This document shows positions 18,301-29,069 of a DNA stretch of 64,000 nucleotides, in pieces. Position 1 is the first letter of the stretch, and every line of letters starts with the position of its first letter. Location of the stretch: NCBI GenBank assembly GCA_035388825.1, contig DAOOQQ010000010.1:1-64000 (forward strand), read 5' to 3'. Under the pieces are notes generated by a model. That model did no database searches. It saw only the letters and a list, made by a program, of their open reading frames with translations, and was not told the origin of the DNA. The translations under genes and the position numbers were made by a program. Origin of the DNA: MWAR01 sp035388825 (GTDB lineage: Bacteria > Muiribacteriota > Ozemobacteria > Ozemobacterales > Ozemobacteraceae).

Positions 18301-18332
18301 AAAGACGCCCCGGCTAAGCCGGGGCGTCTTTG
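18301..18332 (-). terminator. Terminator hairpin downstream of the first lipoprotein gene
   Basis: Long stem AAAGACGCCCCGGCT / AGCCGGGGCGTCTTT with almost no loop, 18 bases beyond the lipoprotein stop on the minus strand. It is symmetric and could act in both directions. Confidence 0.7.
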
Positions 18333-18350
18333 TATGGCTTTTGTTGTATA

Positions 18351-19049
18351 TCAGTTCGTTGAATACACCCCAAGCCGAAGGAGCGTCTGGTAGATCTGGT
18401 CGGTCGGACTGCCCGAGGCGGGGTCTTCCTGGTGGGCGACGGTCAGGTGCGAGGCGGCACTCGTCTTGTCGCCGGTCCAGAAGTAGCAGAAGGCCAGCAT
18501 GGCATGCACTTCGGCGTTGCTGATCCCGATCGGATGATCGACACGCGGGGTGAACTTCGAGCTGGTGCTCACGATGCCGGCATCCCGGATCGCCTTGATC
18601 GCGTTCGGCAGACTGTTGGCTTCTCCGCGCTGGATGAGCGAGGCCGCGAGGCCGATGCGGGCCTCGTTGCTCAGAGAAGCGCCTTGCGTGAACGCAGAGA
18701 TCGCCGAACTCACCCCCGACGACTTCGTCAGGGACCAGCCGAGTCCGTTATATGCCTCGGCCTTCTGCGTCTCGGTCACCCCGGTCAGGGCGAGCACCTG
18801 GTTGAACTTGCCGATGGCGCTGCTGTATGCGCCGAACTTGTAATCCTCCCAGGCCGAGGCGATCAGGGAGTCGGGGTCGGTTTCGGTCGTGCCGCCGCCC
18901 GTGCCCGTGCCGGTTCCCGTGCCCGTGCCGGTCGTCGGGATCTCGCCGGGCAGGGTGTACCGGCCGCTTCCGCCGCCGCCGCCCCCGCACCCGCTCGCCA
19001 CGAAGATGATCACACCGATTGTCATCAGGACCATGAGTTTTCTGTTCAT
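18351..19049 (-). CDS. Lipoprotein with TPR-like repeats (cassette A)
   Basis: A 232-residue lipoprotein: signal peptide about 1-20 with lipobox FVASGC, then six glycines, a Gly-Thr dipeptide stretch (about 41-52) and a helical domain with TPR-like units such as AEAYNGLGWSLTKSSG and SNAEVHAMLAFCYFWTGD. It is clearly paralogous to the gene at 29207, sharing the GCGGGGGG(S/D)GR start, the GT-rich linker, the AEAYNGLGW block and the ending around LLRLGV/LVTLGT. It is 14 bases downstream of the 3301-residue gene, so the pair is probably one transcript. A role in anchoring or exporting the giant partner is inferred only. Confidence 0.82.
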   Translation of the reverse strand: MNRKLMVLMTIGVIIFVASGCGGGGGGSGRYTLPGEIPTTGTGTGTGTGTGGGTTETDPDSLIASAWEDYKFGAYSSAIGKFNQVLALTGVTETQKAEAYNGLGWSLTKSSGVSSAISAFTQGASLSNEARIGLAASLIQRGEANSLPNAIKAIRDAGIVSTSSKFTPRVDHPIGISNAEVHAMLAFCYFWTGDKTSAASHLTVAHQEDPASGSPTDQIYQTLLRLGVYSTN

Positions 19050-19063
19050 CGCGATTCTCCCGG

Positions 19064-22000
19064 TTACCTCAACACGGCGATCTTGTGCGTGACCTTGGTG
19101 GTTTTGCCCGTATCAGGATCGCGGAGCTTGATCTTGGCGAGATACACCCCGTTGGCGACGCTCCGGCCGTCGTGATTGCGCAGATCCCAGGCCATGTCGA
19201 CCACGCGCCGGCCGCCGTCGAGACGTTTGAAGAAGTTCAGCTCGCCTTCGCCCGCGACCTTGTCACCCGAGATGTCGTAGATGTCCACGTCGATCTCGTC
19301 GGGATCGATGTCGTCGCGGTTCGTTGCGATCCGCATCGTCGCACGACTCCGGGCAGGGTTCGGGAACTGGACGATCTCGAACACCTGCAGGGCCGGCTGG
19401 ATCGCGAACCGCACGGCGGGCAGGACACGTTCGTTTCCGGCGCGATCCTTCACCTTCATCACGAGCTCGTGACTGCCGTCCACGAGCCGCTCGAGCGGAG
19501 TGAACGACGCCTTGCCGCCCTCAAGAACCACGCGGCCGGCCGTCTCGGCGCCGTCGATCACGACCTTCACGCCGTCCTCCGTCAGGCCCGAGCCCTCCTC
19601 GACGACGCTCCACTCGAACGTCGGCCGTTCGCTGCGCAGCGCCGTGCCGGCCTCGATTCTCGTCACCAGGCTGGCGCGCGGCGCCAGGGTGTCACGCAGC
19701 AGGGCGAAGGTGCCGGCGCTCGAGACCGTGGCCAGGATGCGCCCTTCCTTCACCGCTCCGGTGACGGCCACCCAGCCGTCGTTCATCGCCTGATACAACC
19801 CCGCACCGGCAGGCAGGGCACCGCCCGGCAGGGCCATCGAGACCAGGTAGGAGTTCGCCAGTTGACCGGTCGGGATCGTCACGGTATACCCGGTCTCGAC
19901 CGGGCTCAGCTCTTCGGAAGCATCCCCGCCGACCGTCGCGAACCGCAGCGCCTGTTTCTCTGCCGCGTTGATCCCGGCCAGGAACGAGGGCCGGATCCCG
20001 CCGCGGACGGAAGCCGTCTTGGCCTGCTTCTGGAGCGGGGTCGGAATGACGGCCACGATGCTGTCCTGCTTCAGGCTGCCCGGAGCGAACTGGGCGATGA
20101 ACGCCTTGTCCGGTGTGCTGACCGAGGCGAGCACCGACGCGTTCACGTAGGCCGTGGCGAAGCTGACGGTCTCGGTCGCCTTGTTCCCCGTCATGTCGGT
20201 CGCCGTCACCTTGATCGAGGCCGTGCCGGCCTTGGCCAGGTGCACGCCGCCCATGAAGAGCTTCGGGTTGCTGCCGCTGGCCTGGAGCTTGATCGTCTGG
20301 GCCGTGCCGCCATCCTGGCTGACCGCGGCCGTCGGGGCCTCGGACAGCGATTCGTTGCTCTGGACCACGATCGTGATGTCGAGCGGGTTGGCGGGACTGC
20401 TGAAGACAAAGATGTTGTCCTTGATCGCCGGCGGGGTCACGTCGCGGCCCTCGAACTCGACCGACTGGGTCGTGACCGTGTTGCCGATCGTGTCGCGGAT
20501 GTTCTTCGCCGTCAGGGAGTACAGGATCCCTTCCTTGATATGGGCGGTCGTGAGGGACTTCAACCGAACCGACCGGTTGTCGGCCCGCAGGAAGATCCGT
20601 GTCGGGTCGAGATCGACGACCGAGCCCGAGGCGGTCAGCGTATAGTTCGACAGGGTGGTCGCCGAGGAGGCGTTCACGACCTCGTCGAACACGACATTGA
20701 ACTCCTGGGCGTTCGCCACGCCGTCGAAGGTGATCTGCGCGATCTGCGGCCCCTGCGCGTCGGCGGTGAACGTCTGGACCTGCGGGGTCGTGAACATGTC
20801 GCCGTCGATGCTGGTGAAGCCGTTCATCACCTTCATGGTATAGCTGTGATTATGTTCGAATGCCTGGTCGAACGTCAGGGTCACGCTCTTCCCGTCGACG
20901 GTGACGTATTCAGGCTGGGCGCCGGTGAGATCCCCGGGGTTGAGCAGGAGCAGGAACCGGTTCACCAGTTGCAGAGCCTCGATCTGCGGATCGACATCGT
21001 GGCTGAAGGTGAGCAGCAGGGTCTGGGAGCCCGTCTGCTTGACCGCCGTGAAGTCGAAGCCCGAGGTGATGATGTCGAGGGTCGTCGTATAGACTGCGCT
21101 ATTGTTCATGCCCTGGTTTTCCGCGCGGTCGATCACGGTGATCTGATACTGGCCTTCACCGACGTATTCGGTGCTCGGCGGGGCCTTCTTGCCGTCCCAG
21201 GTGACGCTGTAGTTGGAGCCGTTCGGGACGGGCAGTTCGAGATCGCGGATCACGGTCGAACCCTGCTTGATCCGGATATACGCCGGGCCGCTGCTGACGT
21301 CGGGGATGTCGTCCGTCGTGACCGAGATCACGAGGCTGTCGACGCGGGGATTGTACCGGGTCGTGATCGGAGCGCCGCCCGTCAGGGCCATGCTCAGGCT
21401 GGCGATATTCGGCCCGACCGTATCGATGAACAGGCGGCCGTAGGGGGTGGCCAGCACGTTGCCGGCGCCATCGACCAGGTTCAGCCAATACTCTCCGTCG
21501 AGCAGGAACGCGCTGTTGTCGGTGGTGCGGCCGCTGAACGAGAGGGTTTTGCCGCTCGGCGTCAGGGGGGACATCGCATAGGTCTGGGTTGCCGTGCTCA
21601 GTGCCGAATTCAGCGGGATCGTGCGGAGATACACGGCGCCGCCGTCGCTGGCGCCGATGGCATCGATCTTCACATAGGAATGGATCTGCGGGTTGAAGAA
21701 AGTCATCGTGTCGCCGGTCCGGACCGGACCGCCATGGCTGATTTTCCACTGGGACATCTGGGGCGCCTTCGAGTCGTAAACCAGGGTGCTGCGGATGCTG
21801 CCTTCGTTGAAGAAGTTGTCATATACGCGCAGCTCGTAGGAATACCGGCCGTCGATCGGCGCGAGATCGGTGAACTTCTGTTTCCCATCCCAGAGAACAT
21901 TGCCGACCAGGCCGTCGCCGGTGATCGCGGGGATGAAGGAGCGGCTGGCGATCGTCGATCCGTTCTGGACGAGATGCAGCCAGTAGGTCTCGCCCGCGCT

Positions 22001-25000
22001 TCCGGTCGTGAAGAAGACGCTGATCGTCGCCAGGTTCGTCGGCAGGCCGGTCAGGGTGGCAAACGGGCTGTAATCCATGTTCAGAGCCGACTTGCCCGTC
22101 GTCTCCTGCGTCGAGCGGATCTCATACTTGGACAGGACGGGGCCTTTCGCCCGGATGGTGATCGTGCCGGTGGCCGTCGTATCGGCGTAGGCGTTTCCGG
22201 CCTCGTCGAGGGCCGACGAGACGACGAAGTTGAAGGTGCCTTCGATACCGCTGATGGCCTGCGTGTTCACGAACCGGAACGTGCGGTTTGCGGGCGAGTC
22301 GGTCGAGCCGGTGCACCTCAGGGTGATGGCCGTGCCGCCGCTCTTGAGGTAGGCGCTGGGCAGATACCCGACCTGGGCATTCATCGCTTCGTCGAAGGTC
22401 AGCGTGAACGAGGCCGCCTCGGCCGGCGTGATGCCGATCGTGACGTTGTCCGGCGCAACTCGGGCCAGTTTCGGCGCCTGGTTGTCGACCACGAGCGTTT
22501 TGCTGGCCGGCTCGGAGAAGCCGCTGGCCGCCGTCGACTTCGTGGTCAGATCATAGACCTGGGTGGCATTCTCGGTGTGGGTCACCCCGGTGAGTTCGAA
22601 CAGATCGCGGAAGTTCGAGACGACGACCGTGCACGAGGCCCGCTGCAGGGCGCCGTTGGCGAAGGCATTCGAGTTCTGGAACTGGGCCACTGTGCGGGTC
22701 ACGGAGTCCATCTGGTGGCTCGTCCAGCCGAGGAAGGTTGCCTGGTCGATCAGGCCGTTGGTCTGGGTGTCGCGCAGTTCGAGTTTCGGCGTGACGCTCT
22801 GGTCGATCGGGAGCCGCAGGTTGTTGCTGATCGTCGCCGTTTCGAAGGCGACCTCATACGTCAGACCTGCCGCGGCCGGCCCCTTCACGAGCTGAATGTT
22901 CGTGTCGCTCGGGTGATTCGAGACGACGGGGGCGACGGCGACCGAGAAGATGCGCGGCGGCTGCGCCGAGGTGCCGGTCGGATCGAAGTTCAACGGTTTG
23001 GCCGTGCCGTCGGCATTCCGGTAGGTCACGGACTGGTTGCCCCACATGTCGACGAGGGCCCCCTGCTCGCAGGCGATGTAGATCTGCCGGTTGCCCCACG
23101 AGAGAATCGTCTGGAGAGCACTCTCGTTGAGCGGGATCCGGATCGTCGTCGAGGCATACTGGGGATTCAGCGCGTTGAACTGGGTGTAATCGACATACGC
23201 CGTCGTCAGCGGGAACGAACCGCCGCTCATGTTCGCCGCTTTCGCCAGGTAGATCTTCTGGAAGCTGACCGGAGAAGTGCAGGGCAGGATGACCTGGTTC
23301 GCGCTCGAAGTGAAGAAGTCGGTATACAGCCTCGCGCGGCGCGAGGTGGCGGCATTCAGATCGACCGTCAGGAGGACCTGCGTCCCACTCGACGTGAGGG
23401 TGAAGTCGTTGATCGTGAACTGGGAATTGAGCGGAACCAGCGTGGCCTGCGTGGCATTCGCCGGAACGATTCCCTGCACCCGGTTTCCGAGCTGGTCGCG
23501 GATCAGCGGAGGAATAGTGTTCGGAATATTGAAATTGGCATTCGTCGGCAGCGGATCGTTCACGGCGAGGTTGATGAACGGCGAGGTCCGCGTATACTGC
23601 AGGGCGAGCCAGTCGATCGTCGGCTGGGAGAGCTGGATAGCGACAGTCTTCGAGTTCGAGTTGTTGTAGTCGACCCAGTCTGCGCTCACGCTCTGGCGGA
23701 ACCGGAACCGGTTGAGATAGTTCTCACTTGCATCGCCGCGGTTCTTCCAGATGGCGAGCTGTTCCAGCGTCGTGTCCGTGATCGTGTTGATGTAGTTCAT
23801 GTCCCGATCGAAGTTCAGATACAGGACGGCCTGGTTTTCATCCGACACGACGCAGGAGCCGCCGGCCAGCTTCGGCCGGATGGCATACGGGGTCGTGACG
23901 GTGACCTTCGTGAACGAGGCCCGCGGAAGCGGGGTGATCCAGTTGCCGGCGAGGTCGCGGCCGATATACCCCGTCGTGTCGTTGGTCGGAGCTTCGCCGG
24001 AGACAAGATCCGCGTCCGTCAGATGCCCCATCGCGATCCAGAGCGTCGAACTGCCCCAATCAGCGATGATGGCCTGGGTCGAGGAGGACAGGAGAATATC
24101 GACGACATCGGAATCCGTCATGGTCATGACGAAATCCTGGTCCGTCAGGTTGACGGCGGAGGGCGGATTGCCCGAAACGCTCTGATCCGTCAGGTTGTTG
24201 GTGCTTCCGAGCCGCACGAGCGTCTGGTCGAAGGTGTTCGGGTCCAGCCGAATCATTTCGTCGAACTGGAGGGAAAGCACCGTTCCGTCATAACGTGCAC
24301 TCGCCAGCGACGGCCGGACCGTGTCGATGGCGACCTGAACGGTGGTGTATGCGCGGTTGCCGGCGGCATCGCGCACCCAGACGTTGAATGTCGGGGTGGC
24401 CAGATCCGACGAGAGCGTGGCGATCGAATACCCGGTTGAATTGTAGAAGATATTCAACCAGTCCCCGGTCGTTGCCGTCAGCTCGAAGGTCGAGGTGCCC
24501 AGGATGGGGGAAAGATCGATCCAGGCCTTCACCCCGCCCGACGGCGGAGTGACGGTGACCGATGCGACGAGACCGTCGGCAGGGATGCCGTCGCCTGTAT
24601 TCTCGTATCCGTCACCGACATTTGCGATCCAGGCTTCGTCCTGGTTCGGGGAAACGCGGGTGTTGGTGACCGTGAGAGCCGCAGCTTCGATCACCGGGGG
24701 AACGTTGTCGACCGTGAAGGTCGAGGGTTGCGACAAATGGGCGTAGTTCAAGGCATCGTCGTTCACCACGATCGTGGTGTTGATGCCCTGGTTTGCCAGT
24801 GCCGGCCATACCGAGACGGTCGCGGTTCCGATCGCAAAATTCCCGGACCAGATCTGGGAAGTCCCCGAGCGGGCGAGGGGCACCGTCAGGAACGTCGTTC
24901 CGCCGTTCGAGATCAGGGCCGACACCGAGGCCGGGGCATAGTAGTCCGGGATATCCGAAATTTCGGCCCAGGCATTCAGCACGTCGCCGATGTTGAGGGT

Positions 25001-28000
25001 TGCCGAGGAGACGTTGTCACCATTCTCGGAAACGACCGTGAGTCCCATCTGCTGGACGACGGGAATCTGGCTGTCGATGCCGAATTTCGACAACGGGTTG
25101 CACTGCATCTGGGTGGTAGCCATGACGATCGAGTTGACATCGGGATGCAGAACACGGACCGGGAAACTGGCCGTCACGATGTCATACAGGCCGGCCTCGA
25201 CGGTATATGAAGCGCTATAGACATAGTTGCCGCCTCCACTGATCGAGGTCCGGTAGGTCAGCGGATACCAGTAGGTGTTGAAATCGCCATCGGCATACAG
25301 TTGGTCCGAGTCGTCATCCGTGCTGCTGACGATCGAACGGATGTCGACGAGAACCGTCGCTGCCGGTGAGTTGGTCGTGTTGTAAACGGAGCTGAGCACG
25401 GCCGTGAAGGTGAGTTCGTCCCCGGCCGGCGCATTGTAGGCGTTGGGCGGATTGGCGATACGGTTCGGATACCCCTGAGGCACGATATCCTTCGACAGCT
25501 CGACGCGCGTCGACGGATACGCCTTGAACGTCGGGATGCGGGACAGGAAGCGGATGGCCTCGGAGTAGCCGACGGACATGTTCTTCGAGATGTCGTAGGC
25601 CAGGATCGTGATCGGGGAGGTCGTTCCAAGGCCGGACGGAACGGTCCAGTCGTAGGAATACTCGTTCGGGCCGCCCGTCGGCGGGAAGAGGGTCGGGCTG
25701 GGCGCCGAGAGACCGTTGTCGAGATACAGCTTCTCGAAATCGATCATCGGCAGGATGCCGTCGTGGTTGGTCACGCGGACCTTGATCCGGATCACGTCCC
25801 CTTCGTTCGCCTCGCCGACGCGGCCGTTGTCGACCACGAAGCTGATCGGATACACGATGATCGAGGGGGCCAGGTTGTCGATCGTGAGAGCCTGGGCACT
25901 CTGGGTCCAGGTCTGGTTGCCGTTCACGTCCGTCAGGGTCGCCGAAAACTTCGTCGCGACGCCGTTCAGGGTGCCGGGGCGGAGGGTGAACTCCTCGGTG
26001 TAGCTCCGGCCGCCGCTGATCGGGCTCCAGTTCAGCAGCTCATACGCCGTGTTCTGGATGCCCAGCGGGGTCAGGTCGACCGTCAGGGAGCCCGGATCGG
26101 TCGAGCCGCTCGGCACATTGATCGTGAGTTTCACCACGTCGGTGGCGATGATCGGATACGTCGTGAAGACGCCGTCGAGGTCGACGACCGAGTTGCCGTT
26201 GTTGTCGTAGCTCTGCGAGGCGACGAACGAGGAGATGCTCAGCGGCTGGTTGTCGACGAAGACCGTCTCGGGCGCCGCGGCCTGGGTGCGGTTGCCCGCA
26301 TCGTCGACGAGTTCAACGAGGAAGCTCGTCACAACCCCGTTCGTGGAACCGGCCGCGACGGTCTGGGTGAACCCGAAGGTTCCGTCTCCGGCCCCGCCGT
26401 CGTCATGCGCGCCGTCGTCATACAAGGGCTGGGCGGCCGCTCCGCCGATCGAGGTGAGATTCACCTTGGGCGTTCCGTTGTCGAGGCGGGTCAATTCGAT
26501 ATCTGCCGTTATTGTTATTTTGTCGCCCACGTTGGCGCAGGCCGGGTTCCCGACGAGGTCCTGGAACCGGGCCGATGCCGAGTAGATGACGGGCATGACG
26601 CAGTCGACGGTCTTGGCCGAGGCGAGCGAACTCATCGTGTTGCCGGCCTTGTCGGTGACGAGGGCCCGGAACACGTAGCCGACCTGTTCGATCGAGGCGC
26701 CGGACGCGGTCACGGTGGTGTAATACCGCTTCAGCGAGGGGTCGTATTCCATCAGCGAGAGCGAGGAGCTGCCGAGCAGCGTCAGGTCGATCGTGCATCG
26801 GCCGGCATCCGGGTCGTCGCAGGGAACGCCGAACTCGTACGTGTCGCCGACGTTCATGACGCCGACCTTGTTGACGTCGGTCAGGGGCGTGATGGTCATC
26901 GGCCCGACGACGGGGCTGTAGTTGTCGATCGGGATGCTGACGTTGCGGGCATCCGCGTTGTCCGCGTTGTCCTTCGCCGTGAAGGTGAACGACTTGAGGT
27001 TGTTCACCGTGCCGGCCGGGACGGTCATCTGATAACTGTAGACGCCGCCGTCGAAGGTGAGCACCTGGTTCGCCGAGCCGCCGAGGGCCGTCAGATTCAT
27101 CGTGACGGTCTCGGCATCGTGGGGCGTCGAGAGGCTCGATCCGGCCAGGGTCGCCTGGAACGTCAGGATGTCGTTGGCGCGCACGTAGGGGTGCGAGGAG
27201 GAAAGATCGGGCTGGACCGTCCAGGTGGCCAGCGTGAAGACCGGGGGCTCGTTGTCCATGGGCAGCGAGGGCGTCGTGATCTGGGCGACGTTGCCGGCAT
27301 TATCCTTCGCGCGGATCACGAACGTGCGGGAGGAGTCTATGGCGGGGAAGCCGGGAATGGGTGCCAGGACGGTTTTTTCGAGCCGGTAGGTCGATCCGCC
27401 GCTGCTGGTAAGCGTGTCGGAAGCCAGACCGCCGATGTTCTGGAAATCCACCCAGACCTCGCCGCCGTCGATGTTCACGACATTCGCCTGGACGGCGATC
27501 GAGTCGTTCAGTTTCGCCGTGGCCAGGCCTCCCGAAATCTTGGACAACTGAGGACTCGAGAGCACCGGGGGCTGATTGTCGACGTATTTGACCGGCATCG
27601 CGATCTGGTAAACGGTGTTTCCGCCGTTATCCTTCGCGGTGATCGTGAAGGCGCGAGGGGTGTAATCCTCCGACGTGCCCTGGAACACCTTGAAATCGAG
27701 ACTGAAGCTGGTCGTCGCCGGGGAGGTCGGAATGATCTGGTTGCTCACGCCGCCGATTCCCGAGAGGTCGACGGTCAACGTCACGTCGGTCGGCAGGCTG
27801 GTCAGATTGCCGGTGAACCGCAGGGTGTCGTCGATGATCGCGATGTTGGAGGGTTTGATACCTCCGGTTGTATTGTCGATGATATCGATTTGGGCGGTCT
27901 GGAACCCCGGGGGGAGGGTGTCGTAGGCGAGGGCGTTCGACCAGCCTTCGACCTGGTTGCCCGCATCGTCGGTCGCATAGACCTGGAACTGGATCCAGCT

Positions 28001-28969
28001 CGTATCCTCGAGGTTCGTGCCGGAGGTGACGGTGAACAGATACTCGAAGGTCGCCGAGGAGCCGGTCGTGCCGCTCTTCTTGGTCAGGACGGGCTTGTTC
28101 GTGCCGAACAGGATGCTCTGCGAGGCGGTGACCTTGTCGTTGTCGTAATTCGAGATGACGACGGACAGCTTGACCTGGTCGCCGATCTTGACCACCGAGC
28201 CGCCCGAGACGTTCGTCGCGGTCACGGATTCGATTTCGGGCTCGCGCGTGTCATAACTGATGGCGCCGGCGAAGGTCTGCTTGTTTCCGGCATCGTCGAC
28301 GGCCAGGACCGAGAAGGTGTCCGCATTGCGTTCCCGGCCGGCGGGCAGCAGCTGGTTGAAGGTGTAGACGCCCAGGCCGGTCGGCCCGGTCAGCGGGACG
28401 TTGGTTCCGAGGCCGAGGGTCGAAAGATCGGCGAATACGTTGAGCCGGCCGCCGCCGGCAAGGCCGTCGGCATCGGTGAAGGTGAGCGTGAAATGGAAGG
28501 TGTCGCCTTTCTTGTAAATACCGCCGGTTCCGTTGGCGTAGCTGCTCTGGATCGTGATTCCCATCGGGCAGATCGGGGGCTGGACATCGATCGGAACGCC
28601 CGTGGTGGACTGCGCCTGGCCGGTGTTGTCGGTGAAGATCGGCTTGAAGCTGTTCGTGTCGAGCGTCCCCTTGGCCAGGGGGCCATAGATAGAACTATAA
28701 TACGTCGTCACGATGTTGGCGAGGGTGAAATGAGCGTTGCCGAGCTGATTGGCATCGACGTAGGGAGTGTCGCCCTCGGTGACGTTGGAGCTGCGGCAGG
28801 ACATGGTGATCGTATCGCCGATGCCGGCAATGCCGTCTCCGTTCACATCGGACGTGAGGGTGAGGTTGGGATTCACCGGCGTGCCGAAGACCGTGCCGGT
28901 GACGGCCAGCAGGACCAACAGCGCCGGCACCCACCTGAAGTTTGCTTTGCCTCGTCGATTATTTCTCAT
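19064..28969 (-). CDS. Giant secreted protein of Ig-like repeats (3301 aa, cassette A)
   Basis: A single intact frame with a Sec signal peptide (about 1-29, ending VTGTVFG). The mature N-terminus has the Asp-rich loop SDVNGDGIAGIGDT, like dockerin/EF-hand calcium loops. Then come many Ig-like domains of roughly 100 residues, each ending in a strand such as VDNQPPVLS, MDNEPPVFT, IDNYSPVVG or VDNVPPVIE and containing DNAGN motifs. Later parts carry Big/SbsA-like units (LSLQFDEMI, FTLTFDEAM) and FlgD-like WDGKK...DGxY units. The last 100 residues resemble a FlgD-type Ig domain (FPNPARSRATMRI, ANGVYLAKIKLRD) ending THKIAVLR. Probably a calcium-stabilised cell-surface or secreted adhesin-like fibre; function not known. 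Confidence 0.85.
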   Translation of the reverse strand: MRNNRRGKANFRWVPALLVLLAVTGTVFGTPVNPNLTLTSDVNGDGIAGIGDTITMSCRSSNVTEGDTPYVDANQLGNAHFTLANIVTTYYSSIYGPLAKGTLDTNSFKPIFTDNTGQAQSTTGVPIDVQPPICPMGITIQSSYANGTGGIYKKGDTFHFTLTFTDADGLAGGGRLNVFADLSTLGLGTNVPLTGPTGLGVYTFNQLLPAGRERNADTFSVLAVDDAGNKQTFAGAISYDTREPEIESVTATNVSGGSVVKIGDQVKLSVVISNYDNDKVTASQSILFGTNKPVLTKKSGTTGSSATFEYLFTVTSGTNLEDTSWIQFQVYATDDAGNQVEGWSNALAYDTLPPGFQTAQIDIIDNTTGGIKPSNIAIIDDTLRFTGNLTSLPTDVTLTVDLSGIGGVSNQIIPTSPATTSFSLDFKVFQGTSEDYTPRAFTITAKDNGGNTVYQIAMPVKYVDNQPPVLSSPQLSKISGGLATAKLNDSIAVQANVVNIDGGEVWVDFQNIGGLASDTLTSSGGSTYRLEKTVLAPIPGFPAIDSSRTFVIRAKDNAGNVAQITTPSLPMDNEPPVFTLATWTVQPDLSSSHPYVRANDILTFQATLAGSSLSTPHDAETVTMNLTALGGSANQVLTFDGGVYSYQMTVPAGTVNNLKSFTFTAKDNADNADARNVSIPIDNYSPVVGPMTITPLTDVNKVGVMNVGDTYEFGVPCDDPDAGRCTIDLTLLGSSSLSLMEYDPSLKRYYTTVTASGASIEQVGYVFRALVTDKAGNTMSSLASAKTVDCVMPVIYSASARFQDLVGNPACANVGDKITITADIELTRLDNGTPKVNLTSIGGAAAQPLYDDGAHDDGGAGDGTFGFTQTVAAGSTNGVVTSFLVELVDDAGNRTQAAAPETVFVDNQPLSISSFVASQSYDNNGNSVVDLDGVFTTYPIIATDVVKLTINVPSGSTDPGSLTVDLTPLGIQNTAYELLNWSPISGGRSYTEEFTLRPGTLNGVATKFSATLTDVNGNQTWTQSAQALTIDNLAPSIIVYPISFVVDNGRVGEANEGDVIRIKVRVTNHDGILPMIDFEKLYLDNGLSAPSPTLFPPTGGPNEYSYDWTVPSGLGTTSPITILAYDISKNMSVGYSEAIRFLSRIPTFKAYPSTRVELSKDIVPQGYPNRIANPPNAYNAPAGDELTFTAVLSSVYNTTNSPAATVLVDIRSIVSSTDDDSDQLYADGDFNTYWYPLTYRTSISGGGNYVYSASYTVEAGLYDIVTASFPVRVLHPDVNSIVMATTQMQCNPLSKFGIDSQIPVVQQMGLTVVSENGDNVSSATLNIGDVLNAWAEISDIPDYYAPASVSALISNGGTTFLTVPLARSGTSQIWSGNFAIGTATVSVWPALANQGINTTIVVNDDALNYAHLSQPSTFTVDNVPPVIEAAALTVTNTRVSPNQDEAWIANVGDGYENTGDGIPADGLVASVTVTPPSGGVKAWIDLSPILGTSTFELTATTGDWLNIFYNSTGYSIATLSSDLATPTFNVWVRDAAGNRAYTTVQVAIDTVRPSLASARYDGTVLSLQFDEMIRLDPNTFDQTLVRLGSTNNLTDQSVSGNPPSAVNLTDQDFVMTMTDSDVVDILLSSSTQAIIADWGSSTLWIAMGHLTDADLVSGEAPTNDTTGYIGRDLAGNWITPLPRASFTKVTVTTPYAIRPKLAGGSCVVSDENQAVLYLNFDRDMNYINTITDTTLEQLAIWKNRGDASENYLNRFRFRQSVSADWVDYNNSNSKTVAIQLSQPTIDWLALQYTRTSPFINLAVNDPLPTNANFNIPNTIPPLIRDQLGNRVQGIVPANATQATLVPLNSQFTINDFTLTSSGTQVLLTVDLNAATSRRARLYTDFFTSSANQVILPCTSPVSFQKIYLAKAANMSGGSFPLTTAYVDYTQFNALNPQYASTTIRIPLNESALQTILSWGNRQIYIACEQGALVDMWGNQSVTYRNADGTAKPLNFDPTGTSAQPPRIFSVAVAPVVSNHPSDTNIQLVKGPAAAGLTYEVAFETATISNNLRLPIDQSVTPKLELRDTQTNGLIDQATFLGWTSHQMDSVTRTVAQFQNSNAFANGALQRASCTVVVSNFRDLFELTGVTHTENATQVYDLTTKSTAASGFSEPASKTLVVDNQAPKLARVAPDNVTIGITPAEAASFTLTFDEAMNAQVGYLPSAYLKSGGTAITLRCTGSTDSPANRTFRFVNTQAISGIEGTFNFVVSSALDEAGNAYADTTATGTITIRAKGPVLSKYEIRSTQETTGKSALNMDYSPFATLTGLPTNLATISVFFTTGSAGETYWLHLVQNGSTIASRSFIPAITGDGLVGNVLWDGKQKFTDLAPIDGRYSYELRVYDNFFNEGSIRSTLVYDSKAPQMSQWKISHGGPVRTGDTMTFFNPQIHSYVKIDAIGASDGGAVYLRTIPLNSALSTATQTYAMSPLTPSGKTLSFSGRTTDNSAFLLDGEYWLNLVDGAGNVLATPYGRLFIDTVGPNIASLSMALTGGAPITTRYNPRVDSLVISVTTDDIPDVSSGPAYIRIKQGSTVIRDLELPVPNGSNYSVTWDGKKAPPSTEYVGEGQYQITVIDRAENQGMNNSAVYTTTLDIITSGFDFTAVKQTGSQTLLLTFSHDVDPQIEALQLVNRFLLLLNPGDLTGAQPEYVTVDGKSVTLTFDQAFEHNHSYTMKVMNGFTSIDGDMFTTPQVQTFTADAQGPQIAQITFDGVANAQEFNVVFDEVVNASSATTLSNYTLTASGSVVDLDPTRIFLRADNRSVRLKSLTTAHIKEGILYSLTAKNIRDTIGNTVTTQSVEFEGRDVTPPAIKDNIFVFSSPANPLDITIVVQSNESLSEAPTAAVSQDGGTAQTIKLQASGSNPKLFMGGVHLAKAGTASIKVTATDMTGNKATETVSFATAYVNASVLASVSTPDKAFIAQFAPGSLKQDSIVAVIPTPLQKQAKTASVRGGIRPSFLAGINAAEKQALRFATVGGDASEELSPVETGYTVTIPTGQLANSYLVSMALPGGALPAGAGLYQAMNDGWVAVTGAVKEGRILATVSSAGTFALLRDTLAPRASLVTRIEAGTALRSERPTFEWSVVEEGSGLTEDGVKVVIDGAETAGRVVLEGGKASFTPLERLVDGSHELVMKVKDRAGNERVLPAVRFAIQPALQVFEIVQFPNPARSRATMRIATNRDDIDPDEIDVDIYDISGDKVAGEGELNFFKRLDGGRRVVDMAWDLRNHDGRSVANGVYLAKIKLRDPDTGKTTKVTHKIAVLR

Positions 28970-29069
28970 GTTCCAGCCCCTCCACGGTAAAAAACCGCGA
29001 AAATAGGATTATCCGGGTCAAATCATCGGCATCTTCAAGAGAAAGTTAGAGTGGCCGGCAAGAAAAAAA

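Noticed and set aside
19085..24439. Plus-strand open frame of 1784 codons opposite the 3301-residue gene
   Set aside because: The minus-strand gene has a signal peptide, domain repeats and a paralogue. The plus-strand product is Arg/Asp/Gly-rich with no domain and is a by-product of GC-rich codon use.
25763..28990. Plus-strand open frame of 1075 codons opposite the same gene
   Set aside because: Same reason: an antisense shadow with no recognisable protein features or ribosome site.
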